DNA of 46,903 nt from the NCBI RefSeq assembly GCF_900129585.1, contig NZ_FQWF01000017.1:1-46903 (forward strand), read 5' to 3'. Under the pieces are notes generated by a model, which was not told the origin of the DNA, did not search any database, and saw nothing but the letters and a program-made list of their open reading frames with translations. Source of the stretch: Flavobacterium micromati. Lineage in GTDB: Bacteria; Bacteroidota; Bacteroidia; Flavobacteriales; Flavobacteriaceae. Below, in pieces: positions 8,149-16,773 of this stretch (positions within the stretch are counted from its first letter, which is position 1; the number at the start of each line of letters is the position of its first letter). The position numbers were made by a program, and so were the translations under genes.

Positions 8149-9178
8149 TATAGATACTGTAGATTTAGAAGACGAGTTATACGAACATTTTAGGTTTGAA
8201 GTTCCTAAAGGCCAAGCGGCTTTACGAATTGATAAATACTTGATGGGATTGATCCAAAATGCGACTCGCAACAAAATTCAAACTGCCGCAACCGAGGGGA
8301 ATATCTTCGTGAATGATGCGACAGTAAAATCAAATTACAAGGTTAAAGCCCTTGATGTGGTTAGGGTTATGCTGACACATCCTCCGTACGAAAATCATAT
8401 TATTCCAGAGAATATTCCGCTAAATATTGTTTACGAAGATGACACTTTATTGCTGATTAATAAATTACCTGGAATGGTGGTTCATCCTGGTCACGGGAAT
8501 TATACGGGAACTCTAGTGCATGCTTTAGCTTATCATTTTGATAACTTGCCCATGAACAGTAGTGAGCGTCCCGGGTTAGTGCATCGTATTGATAAAGACA
8601 CTTCTGGTTTATTGGTTATTGCAAAAACAGAAGCCGCAATGTCGCATCTTGCTAAACAGTTTGAAGCAAAAACATCTGAAAGGGAATATGTAGCTCTAGT
8701 TTGGGGAAATGTAACCGAAGAGAAAGGAACGATTGAAGGAAACTTAGCGCGTCACTTGAAAGATCGCATGCAAATGGCGGTTTTTGCTGATCCAGAAATA
8801 GGAAAGCCTGCGATTACGCATTACCAAGTTTTAGAACGTTTTGGTTATGTGACTTTGATTTCGTGCCAACTAGAAACGGGTAGAACACATCAGATTCGGG
8901 CCCACTTAAAACACATAGGACATCCTCTTTTTAATGACGAGCGTTACGGTGGTCATTTGATTTTGAAAGGAACTACGTTTACGAAATACAAGCAGTTTAT
9001 TGATAACTGTTTTAAAATTATACCAAGACAAGCGTTGCATGCTAAAACTTTAGGTTTTATTCATCCTACAACGGGCGAAATGATGCGTTTTGATACGGAA
9101 TTACCACAAGATTTACAGGACTGTATTGAGAAATGGAGAGGTTATTCAAAGTCTCATGGGACTGATGAAGAAGAATAG
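8138..9178 (+). CDS. RluD-type 23S rRNA pseudouridine synthase
   Basis: It isomerises uridines in large-subunit rRNA. The product is 346 aa from the ATG at 8138; an in-frame start at 8093 would lie deep inside the PASTA gene. An S4 RNA-binding domain is at about residues 28-85 (LRIDKYLMGLIQNATR, GNIFVNDATVK). The catalytic RluA-family motif HRIDKDTSGLLVIAKT is near residue 150, its first Asp being the nucleophile. LETGRTHQIRAHLKHIGHP follows as a second family motif. Translational coupling with the PASTA gene is suggested by the 11-nt overlap. RluD is chosen over RluA or RluC from the S4 domain and length, not from exact target sites. Confidence 0.93.
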   Translation: MNNNIDTVDLEDELYEHFRFEVPKGQAALRIDKYLMGLIQNATRNKIQTAATEGNIFVNDATVKSNYKVKALDVVRVMLTHPPYENHIIPENIPLNIVYEDDTLLLINKLPGMVVHPGHGNYTGTLVHALAYHFDNLPMNSSERPGLVHRIDKDTSGLLVIAKTEAAMSHLAKQFEAKTSEREYVALVWGNVTEEKGTIEGNLARHLKDRMQMAVFADPEIGKPAITHYQVLERFGYVTLISCQLETGRTHQIRAHLKHIGHPLFNDERYGGHLILKGTTFTKYKQFIDNCFKIIPRQALHAKTLGFIHPTTGEMMRFDTELPQDLQDCIEKWRGYSKSHGTDEEE

Positions 9179-9180
9179 TA

Positions 9181-9203
9181 AAGCCCCAGTTCGGGGCTTT
9201 TTC
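9181..9203 (+). terminator. Terminator of the PASTA-rluD operon
   Basis: AAGCCCC pairs with GGGGCTT around a 5-nt loop, followed by a T run, three bases after the rluD-like stop codon. Confidence 0.9.
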
Positions 9204-9365
9204 TGTGGAAGATTGTTAGTGTAATATTCTGTATGGTTGGCACAGGGCGCGGCTCGCATTGCTTACTAATTATTATCTGTTAAAGATGAAATTTCTTGTA
9301 TCACTTTGATTCCACTTATTCCTTGTATATTTTATGACTGCGGTTGCGCGTTGGGTTTTCTGGTT

Positions 9366-9920
9366 TTAAAATCGGTAACCAAGTCGTAAATGTAAGTTTA
9401 ATGCAGTTTCGCTTTGATTTTCTAAATAACCAACGTTTTTAGCAAAAATATATCGATATCCAATACCAATTCCTGTTTCATATGTAAAATGATTTCCAAT
9501 ATTTCTTTTTATTCCCCAAGTTGGAATGATGGAAATTTGATCAGCAATTTGAATATTATCGTAATTTGATATTACAAACCAGTTTGGGTTATAACTCGTT
9601 TTGACAGATAAGAAGTTTCCACTATTTCCGAGTATATTTCTTGATTTGGAAATTCTTTTATTTAAATTGTAATACCATCTAGGTTCTAATGTAATTACGG
9701 GAGTCATTAAATATCCATTTTTTGGATAGAAGCTTCCACCCCAAAATCCAGCATCCATTCCGATTTCTTATCTTAAAGCAATTTGATTTGTTAGTTTTTC
9801 TTCACGATGAGCCCAAATTCCTAAAATTCCCGTTTGAATTCCATAAGTTGATTTTTCAACGCTTGCATTTTGCGCATTAGTAAAAAATGTAATTAAGAAA
9901 AATGATAAAGTAATTATCAT
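9366..9920 (-). pseudogene. Outer-membrane beta-barrel-like protein interrupted by one stop codon
   Basis: Reading from ATG at 9920, the frame runs through a signal peptide (MIITLSFFLITFFTNAQ) and YGIQTGILGIWAHREEKL up to codon 51, which is TAA (plus-strand TTA at 9768-9770). The same frame continues without further stops for 133 codons to the true end at 9366. It resumes as EIGMDAGFWGGSFYP and closes with a barrel-like tail (ETALNLHLRLGYRF, terminal Phe). The intact product would be 184 aa. A TCA to TAA change would explain it. An internal ATG after the stop could make a 130-aa protein, but that would lack export. It may be a recent pseudogene or a sequencing error. The exact family is not recognised. 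Confidence 0.75.
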
Positions 9921-10046
9921 TTTAGTGTTAAATCTTCTTTACATAATTCTAATTGTTTTTCTGCTTTTTTGGATTTTTAAAATTAAAATTCTTTCGAACA
10001 TCTGTTGAGCTAAACTGATAAACAGCTCGTTTATAAACGAAACAAA

Positions 10047-10086
10047 CCTTCGTATATCCACTAAAATATGAGTAGATTTACGAAGG
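10047..10086 (-). terminator. Hairpin after the ADP-ribosyltransferase module
   Basis: The arms CCTTCGTATATCCACT and AGTAGATTTACGAAGG pair at 14 of 16 positions, with a T-rich stretch following on the minus strand. It lies about 145 nt after the small gene at 10232-10591. The rest of the 311-nt gap 9921-10231 is AT-rich with nothing else recognised. Confidence 0.55.
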
Positions 10087-10231
10087 CTTCTTCTAATTTT
10101 TCGCTTTTCAAATATAGTAAAATTCTCTAATAATTCATCTGGAAATTTTAAAATATAATAGAAAATAACAATTTAAAAAAGATTATCGATATCGATTTTT
10201 AAAAACCAACAACTTTTTATAAGTGATATAT

Positions 10232-10591
10232 TCACTTATTTTTTATCTCAAATGTAGATTGAGATTTCTTCCCAAGTCTATCTGCCGCAATTTGAATATT
10301 AGAGATGCTATTGTCCCCTTTTTGAAGTTCTAATAATTCTTTCTGCATATTCATTTTGTCAATGAAATTTATAATTTCTAATTTTTCTTTTTTAGAATTT
10401 AATAAATCAAGTTCTAAATATTTTTCCAAAAATTGAGTAAATGATGTTAACAGCTCTTCTTTTTTAGTTAGCTGATTTTCGTTTTTAAATTCTTTATCGT
10501 TTTGAAATGATTGAAACATAAGTTTAGAAATAGAATCAAATTCTACTTTATCGATACTGTTGTGTTTTTTAATTCTTTCTATTGCGTTCAT
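10232..10591 (-). CDS. Unknown small protein paired with the ADP-ribosyltransferase
   Basis: The product is 119 aa, charged, rich in Lys, Glu and Asn and probably mostly helical (for example LLTSFTQFLEKYLELDLLNSKKEKLEIINFIDKM). It has no signal peptide, membrane segment or recognised motif. The ATG lies only 12 nt after the ADP-ribosyltransferase stop on the same strand, so the two are almost certainly co-transcribed. Position and size would suit an immunity or antitoxin partner, but nothing in the sequence proves this. It could also be a regulator or chaperone of the enzyme. Both genes are more AT-rich than the flanking metabolic genes, consistent with acquisition. Confidence 0.65.
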   Translation of the reverse strand: MNAIERIKKHNSIDKVEFDSISKLMFQSFQNDKEFKNENQLTKKEELLTSFTQFLEKYLELDLLNSKKEKLEIINFIDKMNMQKELLELQKGDNSISNIQIAADRLGKKSQSTFEIKNK

Positions 10592-10603
10592 GTTTTCTTT
10601 TTT

Positions 10604-11161
10604 TTAAATCTCTTCCATTGTTATTAATGCATAGTCAGACTCCTTTGTTACTTCTAAAACTTTAAAATTTCTATTAGGACGAAATAAAACTTCTTTTTCG
10701 TTAAATAAACTACCTTTTCCAAATTTAGATAATTTTTCAACATCTTTTCCAGTCCTTGACAATACTCTAAAGACAACATTACCACGGTAAGCCATGGCTA
10801 TTAATCTAGATTTACTAGTTGATACAAATGAATATTCTTTAAGAGTCGATTTACTCTCACATGCGGCAATATATCTTTCTAATTCTAATTTCGATAAGTG
10901 CGCTGCTCTATAAACTAGACCATCAAAATTTGGAAGTTTATTTAAAGTCTTATTTAAAAAATGACCAAAATTGTTAATTTTTTTACCTTTCGAATTTCGA
11001 AGTAGTTCATTAATTTCTTCAAATCCATCATTTGTGTATTTGTAAATTATAGCCTTTTCATGAAGAGTTAAATCTGGAAAATGATTATTCCTATTGCTAT
11101 TCTTTATTTCCAACATCTCTTGTGTTAGATTTTCATTTGAATATTTTTCAATAGATTTCAT
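10604..11161 (-). CDS. ADP-ribosyltransferase, R-S-E type (ADPrib_exo_Tox-like)
   Basis: The 185-aa product from the ATG at 11161 (a TTG lies directly before it) carries the order of motifs seen in NAD-dependent arginine-type ADP-ribosyltransferases. A helix pair comes first (EKAIIYKYTNDGFEEINELLR, residues about 35-55). Then come VYRAA with the NAD-binding Arg near 85, SFVSTSKS with the STS motif near 114-116, and NEKEVLFRPN with the ExE catalytic pair near 155-157. All three landmarks are intact, so it is predicted active. It has no signal peptide or secretion domain and only about 30 residues before the catalytic fold, so it looks like a free-standing intracellular or phage-type enzyme. 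The target is unknown. Confidence 0.8.
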   Translation of the reverse strand: MKSIEKYSNENLTQEMLEIKNSNRNNHFPDLTLHEKAIIYKYTNDGFEEINELLRNSKGKKINNFGHFLNKTLNKLPNFDGLVYRAAHLSKLELERYIAACESKSTLKEYSFVSTSKSRLIAMAYRGNVVFRVLSRTGKDVEKLSKFGKGSLFNEKEVLFRPNRNFKVLEVTKESDYALITMEEI

Positions 11162-11253
11162 CAAAAAATTTAAAATTAGAATCTAAAGATAATCTTTTTT
11201 CATGATTTATTTTTAATAACAATTTCAATTAATTACAAAAAGAGTCGATATAA

Positions 11254-11306
11254 AAAACCTCCATAAATCTTCCAAAACAAGAAAGATTTATAAAGGCTTT
11301 TTTTGA
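11254..11306 (-). terminator. Bidirectional terminator after the cysteine synthase gene
   Basis: A long imperfect hairpin (AACCTCCATAAATCTT with AAGATTTATAAAGGCTT) has T runs on both strands, directly after the minus-strand cysteine synthase stop codon. Confidence 0.75.
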
Positions 11307-11314
11307 TAATTTAC

Positions 11315-12229
11315 CTAAACAAACAATCCTTCAACACTTAAATAACGTTCGCCTGTATCGTAACAAAAAGTCAAAACGGTCGCATTCTCGGGAATTTCGG
11401 ATAGTTTTTTAGCTACCGCTGCAAGTGATGCTCCCGAGGATATTCCTATAAACATTCCTTCTTCTTTGGCCGCTCTTTGAGCATATTCAAATGCTTCGTC
11501 TTTGCTTACTTGAATCGATCCATCGAGTAGGTCAGTATGTAAATTAGCAGGAATAAATCCAGCGCCAATTCCTTGAAGAGGATGCGGACCAGCAGCGCCA
11601 CCGCTAATTACCGGTGAAGCCTCGGGTTCTACAGCATACACTTTTAGGTTTGGAAAATGTTGTTTTAGGATTTCGGCACAACCGGTAATATGTCCACCAG
11701 TTCCTACGCCCGTAATCATGTAATCCAGACCGTCAGGAAATGCATTGATGATTTCTTGAGCCGTCGTTTTTTTGTGAATTTCTATGTTTGCTGGATTGTC
11801 AAACTGTAGTGGTGACCATGCATTAGGCATTTCTTTTACCAATTCGGCTGCTTTTTCAATTGCGCCTGTCATTCCTTTTTCGCGGGGCGTCAATACAAAC
11901 TCAGCACCGTACAAGCTCATTAATCGACGTCTTTCAATTGACATTGATTCTGGCATTACCAAAATTAATTTATAGCCTTTTACTGCCGCCACCATCGCTA
12001 ATCCAATTCCCGTATTTCCGGAGGTAGCTTCAATAATTGTACTTCCTTCTTTAAGCAAGCCCTTTTCTTCGGCGTCTTCGATCATAGCAAGAGCAATTCT
12101 GTCCTTGATACTGGAGCCAGGATTTGCACGTTCTAGTTTGATATAAACATTTTGGTTTTCACCAAAAAGACGATTTATTTTTACATGAGGCGTGTTGCCT
12201 ATTGTTTCAAGTATGTTATTGTATTTCAT
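11315..12229 (-). CDS. Cysteine synthase (O-acetylserine sulfhydrylase)
   Basis: It makes L-cysteine from O-acetylserine and sulfide with pyridoxal phosphate. The 304-aa length is usual. The PLP lysine lies in GSSIKDRIA (K42), the substrate loop TSGNTGIG is near residue 70, and the phosphate-binding [10 protein letters not shown] is near 175. The C-terminal SSGASLAA is also present. It follows the serine acetyltransferase gene by 5 nt, so the two consecutive enzymes of cysteine synthesis are in one operon. Sequence alone does not settle whether it is of the CysK or CysM class; the [17 protein letters not shown] stretch suits either. Confidence 0.95.
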   Translation of the reverse strand: MKYNNILETIGNTPHVKINRLFGENQNVYIKLERANPGSSIKDRIALAMIEDAEEKGLLKEGSTIIEATSGNTGIGLAMVAAVKGYKLILVMPESMSIERRRLMSLYGAEFVLTPREKGMTGAIEKAAELVKEMPNAWSPLQFDNPANIEIHKKTTAQEIINAFPDGLDYMITGVGTGGHITGCAEILKQHFPNLKVYAVEPEASPVISGGAAGPHPLQGIGAGFIPANLHTDLLDGSIQVSKDEAFEYAQRAAKEEGMFIGISSGASLAAVAKKLSEIPENATVLTFCYDTGERYLSVEGLFV

Positions 12230-12234
12230 AATTA

Positions 12235-13071
12235 TTATATTGAGAAAAAATTAATATCTTTTATTTCTTGTTGATTTAAAACCGTATTTTTATTGGATTG
12301 CATGACAAGTGAATACGGATTTACACTTTTAGTTATAAACGTATTTCCTCCTACAACACTGTGATTTCCTATAATGGTACTTCCACCTAAAATAGTCGCA
12401 TTAGCATAAATAATTACATGATCTTCAACTGTAGGATGTCGTTTTTTTTCCTGCATATTTTTTTCAACTTGAAGCGCTCCCAAAGTTACTCCTTGGTAAA
12501 TACTCACATGTTTTCCAATTATTGTGCTTTCACCAATAACTATTCCGGTGCCGTGATCGATCATAAAAGGCACATCTATCGTGGCATTTGGATGAATATC
12601 AATGCCAGTTTTACTGTGTGCATATTCGGTTAGAATTCGGGGCAACAAGCAATCCGTGCGCGAAGCAATAGCATTAGCAATTCGATATACTTCGATAGCT
12701 AAAAAGCCAGGATATGAATTGATAATTTCCTGAATGCAGTCAGCGGCAGGATCGGTATCTAAAATTGCTTGCGCATCTTGCTGCATAAATGAGTATAATT
12801 CTGGCAGCGCTTCATAAAAGGAATCAGCAAGTTCCCAACACTCATCAACTGATTTTCCGTTATTTATTTCAGTGAGAATGGCAACAAAATTTATTTTGTT
12901 TTGATCCAACATCAATTCAATTTGGATCGTTTCTACTGTTTTTTCAGGGAATAAAATATTGAATAGATCATCAATCCAATTGATGATTTTGGAAGAATCT
13001 ATGGCTCTAACCCAATTCTTATTTTGATTTTCGTATAATGTTTTAGAAAATTCGTGAGTTTTATTATTCAT
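12235..13071 (-). CDS. Serine O-acetyltransferase
   Basis: It acetylates serine to O-acetylserine, the first committed step of cysteine synthesis. The product is 278 aa, with an N-terminal helical domain and a C-terminal left-handed beta helix. The hexapeptide region contains [28 protein letters not shown] and [11 protein letters not shown]. Residues His-Gly-Thr-Gly in [10 protein letters not shown] are the conserved active-site stretch. The ATG start is supported by a -7 box about 50 nt upstream. It lies first in the operon with cysteine synthase. Confidence 0.95.
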   Translation of the reverse strand: MNNKTHEFSKTLYENQNKNWVRAIDSSKIINWIDDLFNILFPEKTVETIQIELMLDQNKINFVAILTEINNGKSVDECWELADSFYEALPELYSFMQQDAQAILDTDPAADCIQEIINSYPGFLAIEVYRIANAIASRTDCLLPRILTEYAHSKTGIDIHPNATIDVPFMIDHGTGIVIGESTIIGKHVSIYQGVTLGALQVEKNMQEKKRHPTVEDHVIIYANATILGGSTIIGNHSVVGGNTFITKSVNPYSLVMQSNKNTVLNQQEIKDINFFSI

Positions 13072-13119
13072 TTATTGAATGCTAAATTAATATTTCATGG
13101 AGCAAAACAGCTCAGAAAA

Positions 13120-13127
13120 CAAAGATA
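13120..13127 (-). promoter_or_regulatory. -7 promoter box (TATCTTTG) of the cysteine operon
   Basis: Exact TAnnTTTG match about 50 nt before the serine acetyltransferase ATG. No clear TTG element was seen at the expected distance. Confidence 0.5.
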
Positions 13128-13349
13128 GACTACAATCGAACACTTTTTTTGGTACGATTTGTAAAATAATGTTAATATGTTAAATTCTCACAAAATTAGA
13201 TTGTGGATTTGTAAATACCAGCTTGGTTCCAACCTAATTTTTTAATTAAAAATAAAATTGCTATTCCATTTAAGTGTCATCCCTGCAATTCAGTTACGTT
13301 TTTAATATCGCAATAATAGATAAGATTATTCAACAACTTTTTTTAATTA

Positions 13350-14135
13350 TTATTTGATAAAAATATTATTTTTAGAACTGAAAACTTTAATATACTGGAG
13401 GTTAAGCGTATACTGATTTAGTATTCTCTGTATTTTTTTTGTTTGCTTCATCTGTTTCAAAACCGTGCCTTTTATGGCTTGAGTCATTTTTAAAACTGGG
13501 CTAGTGTTTTTATCAATCTCTAATAACAATAATGACTCAATAATTTCTTTTTTTAGAGCAAAACTTGGTATCCCTTTGTTGGTTTTATTTTTTAGTTGAT
13601 TAATCATCTCTTCAATTTTGATACACTGTCTATCGGGATAAATGTAATTAGCTTGTTTATTTAAAAAAGTATTTTTCAAATTTGAAAGTAATGAATCATC
13701 AGCCGATTGTTTTAAAGCTGAAGTTTCTGCCTTAATAATCGTAAATTGAACAATACTATTTTTTTTGAAATGTAATATCGTGTTTACGCTTTTAGTACTT
13801 GTTATTATTACTGATTGCTGATTTCGAAGATTGGTTTGCTCACCTGAAATACCAAAACTATGTCTAAAATTTCCGTCATTACAATAAGCAAATACAATTG
13901 AGGAATTATTAAATGATTCTAAACTTACTGTTACATCATCTAGAAATGACATTTTAACTTGGATGGATGTAATGGCAGGATTAAATGTCAATAGATCGAT
14001 GTTTCCTTTAAAGAACTTGCAATCTAGCGCTAAATTAAATTCGCTGTTACTTACTTTTAAGACGCCTTCAAATGAAGATTTAATATCATTAAAAACGTCA
14101 TTTATTGATCCAGAATTTAAGTAAATATTTTTCAT
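13350..14135 (-). CDS. AraC-type sensor-like protein, possibly C-terminally truncated
   Basis: The 261-aa product begins with a beta-rich region (about residues 20-140) that resembles the ligand-sensing half of Bacteroidota AraC-family regulators, including SSIVFAYCNDGNFRHSFG. A helical linker follows (IYPDRQCIKIEEMINQLK, ALKKEIIESLLLLEIDK) in the style seen before their HTH domain. The C-terminal about 45 residues (KGTVLKQMKQTKKIQRILNQ) are too short for the two helix-turn-helix motifs, and the usual GFxxxSxFxxxFK signature is missing. Translating the minus strand beyond the stop gave no obvious HTH. It may be a decayed regulator or a stand-alone sensor. The assignment is tentative. Confidence 0.5.
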   Translation of the reverse strand: MKNIYLNSGSINDVFNDIKSSFEGVLKVSNSEFNLALDCKFFKGNIDLLTFNPAITSIQVKMSFLDDVTVSLESFNNSSIVFAYCNDGNFRHSFGISGEQTNLRNQQSVIITSTKSVNTILHFKKNSIVQFTIIKAETSALKQSADDSLLSNLKNTFLNKQANYIYPDRQCIKIEEMINQLKNKTNKGIPSFALKKEIIESLLLLEIDKNTSPVLKMTQAIKGTVLKQMKQTKKIQRILNQYTLNLQYIKVFSSKNNIFIK

Positions 14136-14396
14136 AAGACTTACGTTTAGACAAATTTTAAATTGTAAAGGACTAGATCTTTTTTTTAATTTAGTTATGC
14201 CAAAATAAGTACATAGTTTAAAATATTTTGTTATTTAATTCTGTTTAATTGTTTCATAATTCTTCGTTAATTTGGTTGTTATTTTATATATTTCTCTGAT
14301 TGCAAGCTAGTTGTGATATTTAATTTTTTAAAAACATAAGATTTACTAAACACCAAACGATATTACTTCACTAAAATAGTTTTTGACTAAAAAATA

Positions 14397-14424
14397 AGAT
14401 CCGACTGGCGTACCAATCGGATCT
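14397..14424 (-). terminator. Hairpin about 200 nt after lpdA
   Basis: AGATCCGA pairs with TCGGATCT around a 12-nt loop, with A-rich sequence on the left giving a T-rich tail on the minus strand. It lies on the far side of the repeat tract following lpdA. The remaining part of the gap, 14136-14396, is AT-rich with no other feature seen. Confidence 0.6.
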
Positions 14425-14439
14425 TTACTATTATTTTAA

Positions 14440-14620
14440 ACCTTAAACTCGTACTTCAACTGTCGTACTACAACCTTCGTACCTCGTACCTCATACTTCA
14501 ATCTTCGTACTTCAACCTTCGTTCCTCGCACTTCAACTGTCGTACTTCAACCTTCGTTCCTCGTATTTCAACCTTCGTACCTCGTACTTCTTACCTCGTA
14601 CCTCAACCTTCGTCCCTTTT
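14440..14620 (-). repeat. Low-complexity direct repeats after lpdA
   Basis: About 180 nt of imperfectly repeated 8-10-nt words (plus-strand CTTCGTAC, CTCGTACTTC, TTCAACCTTCG) fill the space between the lpdA stop codon and its hairpin. On the transcript strand the tract is purine-rich (ACGAAGGTTGAAGTACGAGG type). No coding potential is apparent. Confidence 0.8.
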
Positions 14621-16009
14621 CTACAAATGAATTACTTCACCATAAGCATCAGCAACTGCTTCCATAACGGCTTCACTCATTGTAGGATGTGGGTGAATTG
14701 TTTTTAGGATTTCATGACCAGTTGTTTCTAGTTTACGAGCTACAATTGCTTCTGCAATCATATCTGTAACTCCAGCACCAATCATGTGACATCCCAACCA
14801 TTCGCCATATTTTGCGTCAAAAATTACTTTTACAAAACCATCTGGCGTACCTGATGCTTTTGCCTTGCCAGAAGCAGAAAACGGGAATTTACCAATTTTC
14901 AATTCATATCCTTTTTCCTTAGCTTGTTTTTCAGTCATACCTACTGACGCAATCTCTGGAGTTGCATACGTACAACCAGGAACGTTTCCGTAATCGATAG
15001 GTTCTACGTGAAGACCAGCAATTTTCTCTACGCAATTGATTCCCTCAGCAGAGGCAACATGTGCTAAGGCTTGTCCGGGTGTAACATCCCCAATAGCGTA
15101 ATATCCTGGAATATTAGTCTGATTAAACTCGTTTACAAGTATTTTATCTCTGTCCACGACAATTCCTACTTCTTCTAATCCTATATTTTCAATATTAGTT
15201 TTGATTCCAACAGCCGAAAGTAAAATGTCTGCTTCAAGTTCTATTTCTCCTTTTGCAGTTTTTACAAATGCTTTTACACCGGCTCCAGAAGAATCAATAC
15301 GCTCTACCGAAGAATTGGTCATAATTTTCACTCCTGCTTTTTTCATCGAACGCTCCATTTGTTTCGAAATATCCTCATCCTCAAATGGAACAATTAATGG
15401 TAAGAATTCGACAATAGTCACATCAGTTCCCATAGCATTATAGAAATGTGCAAATTCTACTCCTATCGCGCCAGACCCAACAATAATCATTGATTTAGGT
15501 TGTGTTGGCAATGTCATTGCTTGTCTGTAACCAATTACTTTTACACCATCTTGCGGCAAGTTTGGCAACTCACGAGAGCGCGCTCCTGTAGCAATTATGA
15601 TATGGTCTGCACTGTATTCAGTAACAGTATTATCAGCAGCAGTAACATCAATTTTTTTACCTGGTTTTAGTTTTCCAAAACCAATAATTACATCGATTTT
15701 ATTTTTTTTCATCAAGAATTGAACGCCTTTACTCATGTCTCCCGCTATATTTCTTGATCGATTTACTACAGCGTTAAAATCTTTATCGAATTCCTTTACT
15801 GTCAATCCATAATCAGAAGCGTGTTTTAAATAATCAAAAACTTGTGCTGATTTTAATAATGCTTTTGTTGGAATACATCCCCAATTCAAACAAACACCTC
15901 CAAGACTTTCTTTTTCAATAACTGCTACTTTGAAGCCTAATTGTGATGCTCTAATGGCAGTTACATAACCTGCAGGACCACTTCCTAAAACTATAATGTC
16001 GTATTTCAT
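14621..16009 (-). CDS. Dihydrolipoyl dehydrogenase (E3)
   Basis: It re-oxidises dihydrolipoamide with NAD in 2-oxoacid dehydrogenase complexes and the glycine cleavage system. The product is 462 aa. The FAD-binding GSGPAGYVTAIRA is at the N terminus, and the redox disulfide CLNWGC is near residues 40-45. The NAD-binding GSGAIGVEFA lies in the middle, and the second FAD motif YYAIGDV comes later. The C-terminal HPHPTMSEAVMEA holds the His-Glu active-site pair. The ATG start is about 95 nt after a -7 box. It is probably monocistronic. Confidence 0.97.
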   Translation of the reverse strand: MKYDIIVLGSGPAGYVTAIRASQLGFKVAVIEKESLGGVCLNWGCIPTKALLKSAQVFDYLKHASDYGLTVKEFDKDFNAVVNRSRNIAGDMSKGVQFLMKKNKIDVIIGFGKLKPGKKIDVTAADNTVTEYSADHIIIATGARSRELPNLPQDGVKVIGYRQAMTLPTQPKSMIIVGSGAIGVEFAHFYNAMGTDVTIVEFLPLIVPFEDEDISKQMERSMKKAGVKIMTNSSVERIDSSGAGVKAFVKTAKGEIELEADILLSAVGIKTNIENIGLEEVGIVVDRDKILVNEFNQTNIPGYYAIGDVTPGQALAHVASAEGINCVEKIAGLHVEPIDYGNVPGCTYATPEIASVGMTEKQAKEKGYELKIGKFPFSASGKAKASGTPDGFVKVIFDAKYGEWLGCHMIGAGVTDMIAEAIVARKLETTGHEILKTIHPHPTMSEAVMEAVADAYGEVIHL

Positions 16010-16104
16010 TTTTCTTTATTGTGTTTTTTTTACTTATAAATTTGAAATTCTAAAACTTTATTTTAGTGTTACTTGTATTATTTTTATAAATAGATTTCAG
16101 TTTG

Positions 16105-16112
16105 CAAAATTA
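16105..16112 (-). promoter_or_regulatory. -7 promoter box (TAATTTTG) of lpdA
   Basis: Exact TAnnTTTG match about 95 nt before the lpdA ATG, in the otherwise empty gap between lpdA and the lipoprotein gene. Confidence 0.4.
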
Positions 16113-16176
16113 ATCATTTATTTCAAAAAAAATTAGACGTTTTGGAAGTTTATTAGTTAATAGAAATTCACAATAA

Positions 16177-16722
16177 TTATTGTTTCATTTTTAAATAAGC
16201 TTCCATGTAATTGCTAGTTGTAAAATATTCATCTCTTAAACTTTTTAAATGACTAACTATCTCTTCACGTTTGGGATAATTTGGTTTAAGGCAGTCTTTT
16301 ATATCAGAGTCTGCGACTGTAAGAACTAAATACCAATAGCCACTTCTAGAGGTGTAAAGGTCTTCTAATAATGGGTCGTTTCCGTTACTTTGTCTCTTCA
16401 CGTCGACTACTATTGGAATCAAATTTAAAGTCTTTGTGGATTTCTCTCGCTCAAAAAAAGATAAATAATAAGTGTTGTTATTAATGATAATTGGAACATT
16501 TGACGCAACATTACTATGCTTTAAATTATATTTTGTATTTATAAAAGTATAAAATTCATTAGCGTTCTTAGTATCTTCAAAAATGAATCCATAAAAATTT
16601 GGAAGATTTTTTTTAAATTTTTTTGCTTTAACTAATTTTTCTCCTTTGATGTTAGGCGCAATTTGGAATGGAATACAAGAGTAAGCAAGTAGAATTAAAA
16701 TAACACCAATAAATTTTTTCAT
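16177..16722 (-). CDS. Predicted lipoprotein of unknown function
   Basis: The 181-aa product starts with a lipoprotein signal peptide (MKKFIGVILILLAYSC), the lipobox Cys being residue 16. The mature part is mixed alpha/beta with no recognised domain. It contains NVPIIINNNTYYLSFFEREK and SGYWYLVLTVADSDIKDC. It lies 51 nt after the ABC exporter gene on the same strand and may be co-transcribed with it. Lipid attachment is inferred from the signal; the side of the outer membrane on which it sits cannot be told. Confidence 0.75.
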   Translation of the reverse strand: MKKFIGVILILLAYSCIPFQIAPNIKGEKLVKAKKFKKNLPNFYGFIFEDTKNANEFYTFINTKYNLKHSNVASNVPIIINNNTYYLSFFEREKSTKTLNLIPIVVDVKRQSNGNDPLLEDLYTSRSGYWYLVLTVADSDIKDCLKPNYPKREEIVSHLKSLRDEYFTTSNYMEAYLKMKQ

Positions 16723-16773
16723 GAATTTGTAAAGTTTTCTTTGAATATTTGAGAGCGTAAATTTAATGGCTTA

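Noticed and set aside
9179..9365. GC-richer words near 9240-9270 and 9340-9360 as a remnant gene or tRNA
   Set aside because: No cloverleaf, frame or hairpin could be built from them.
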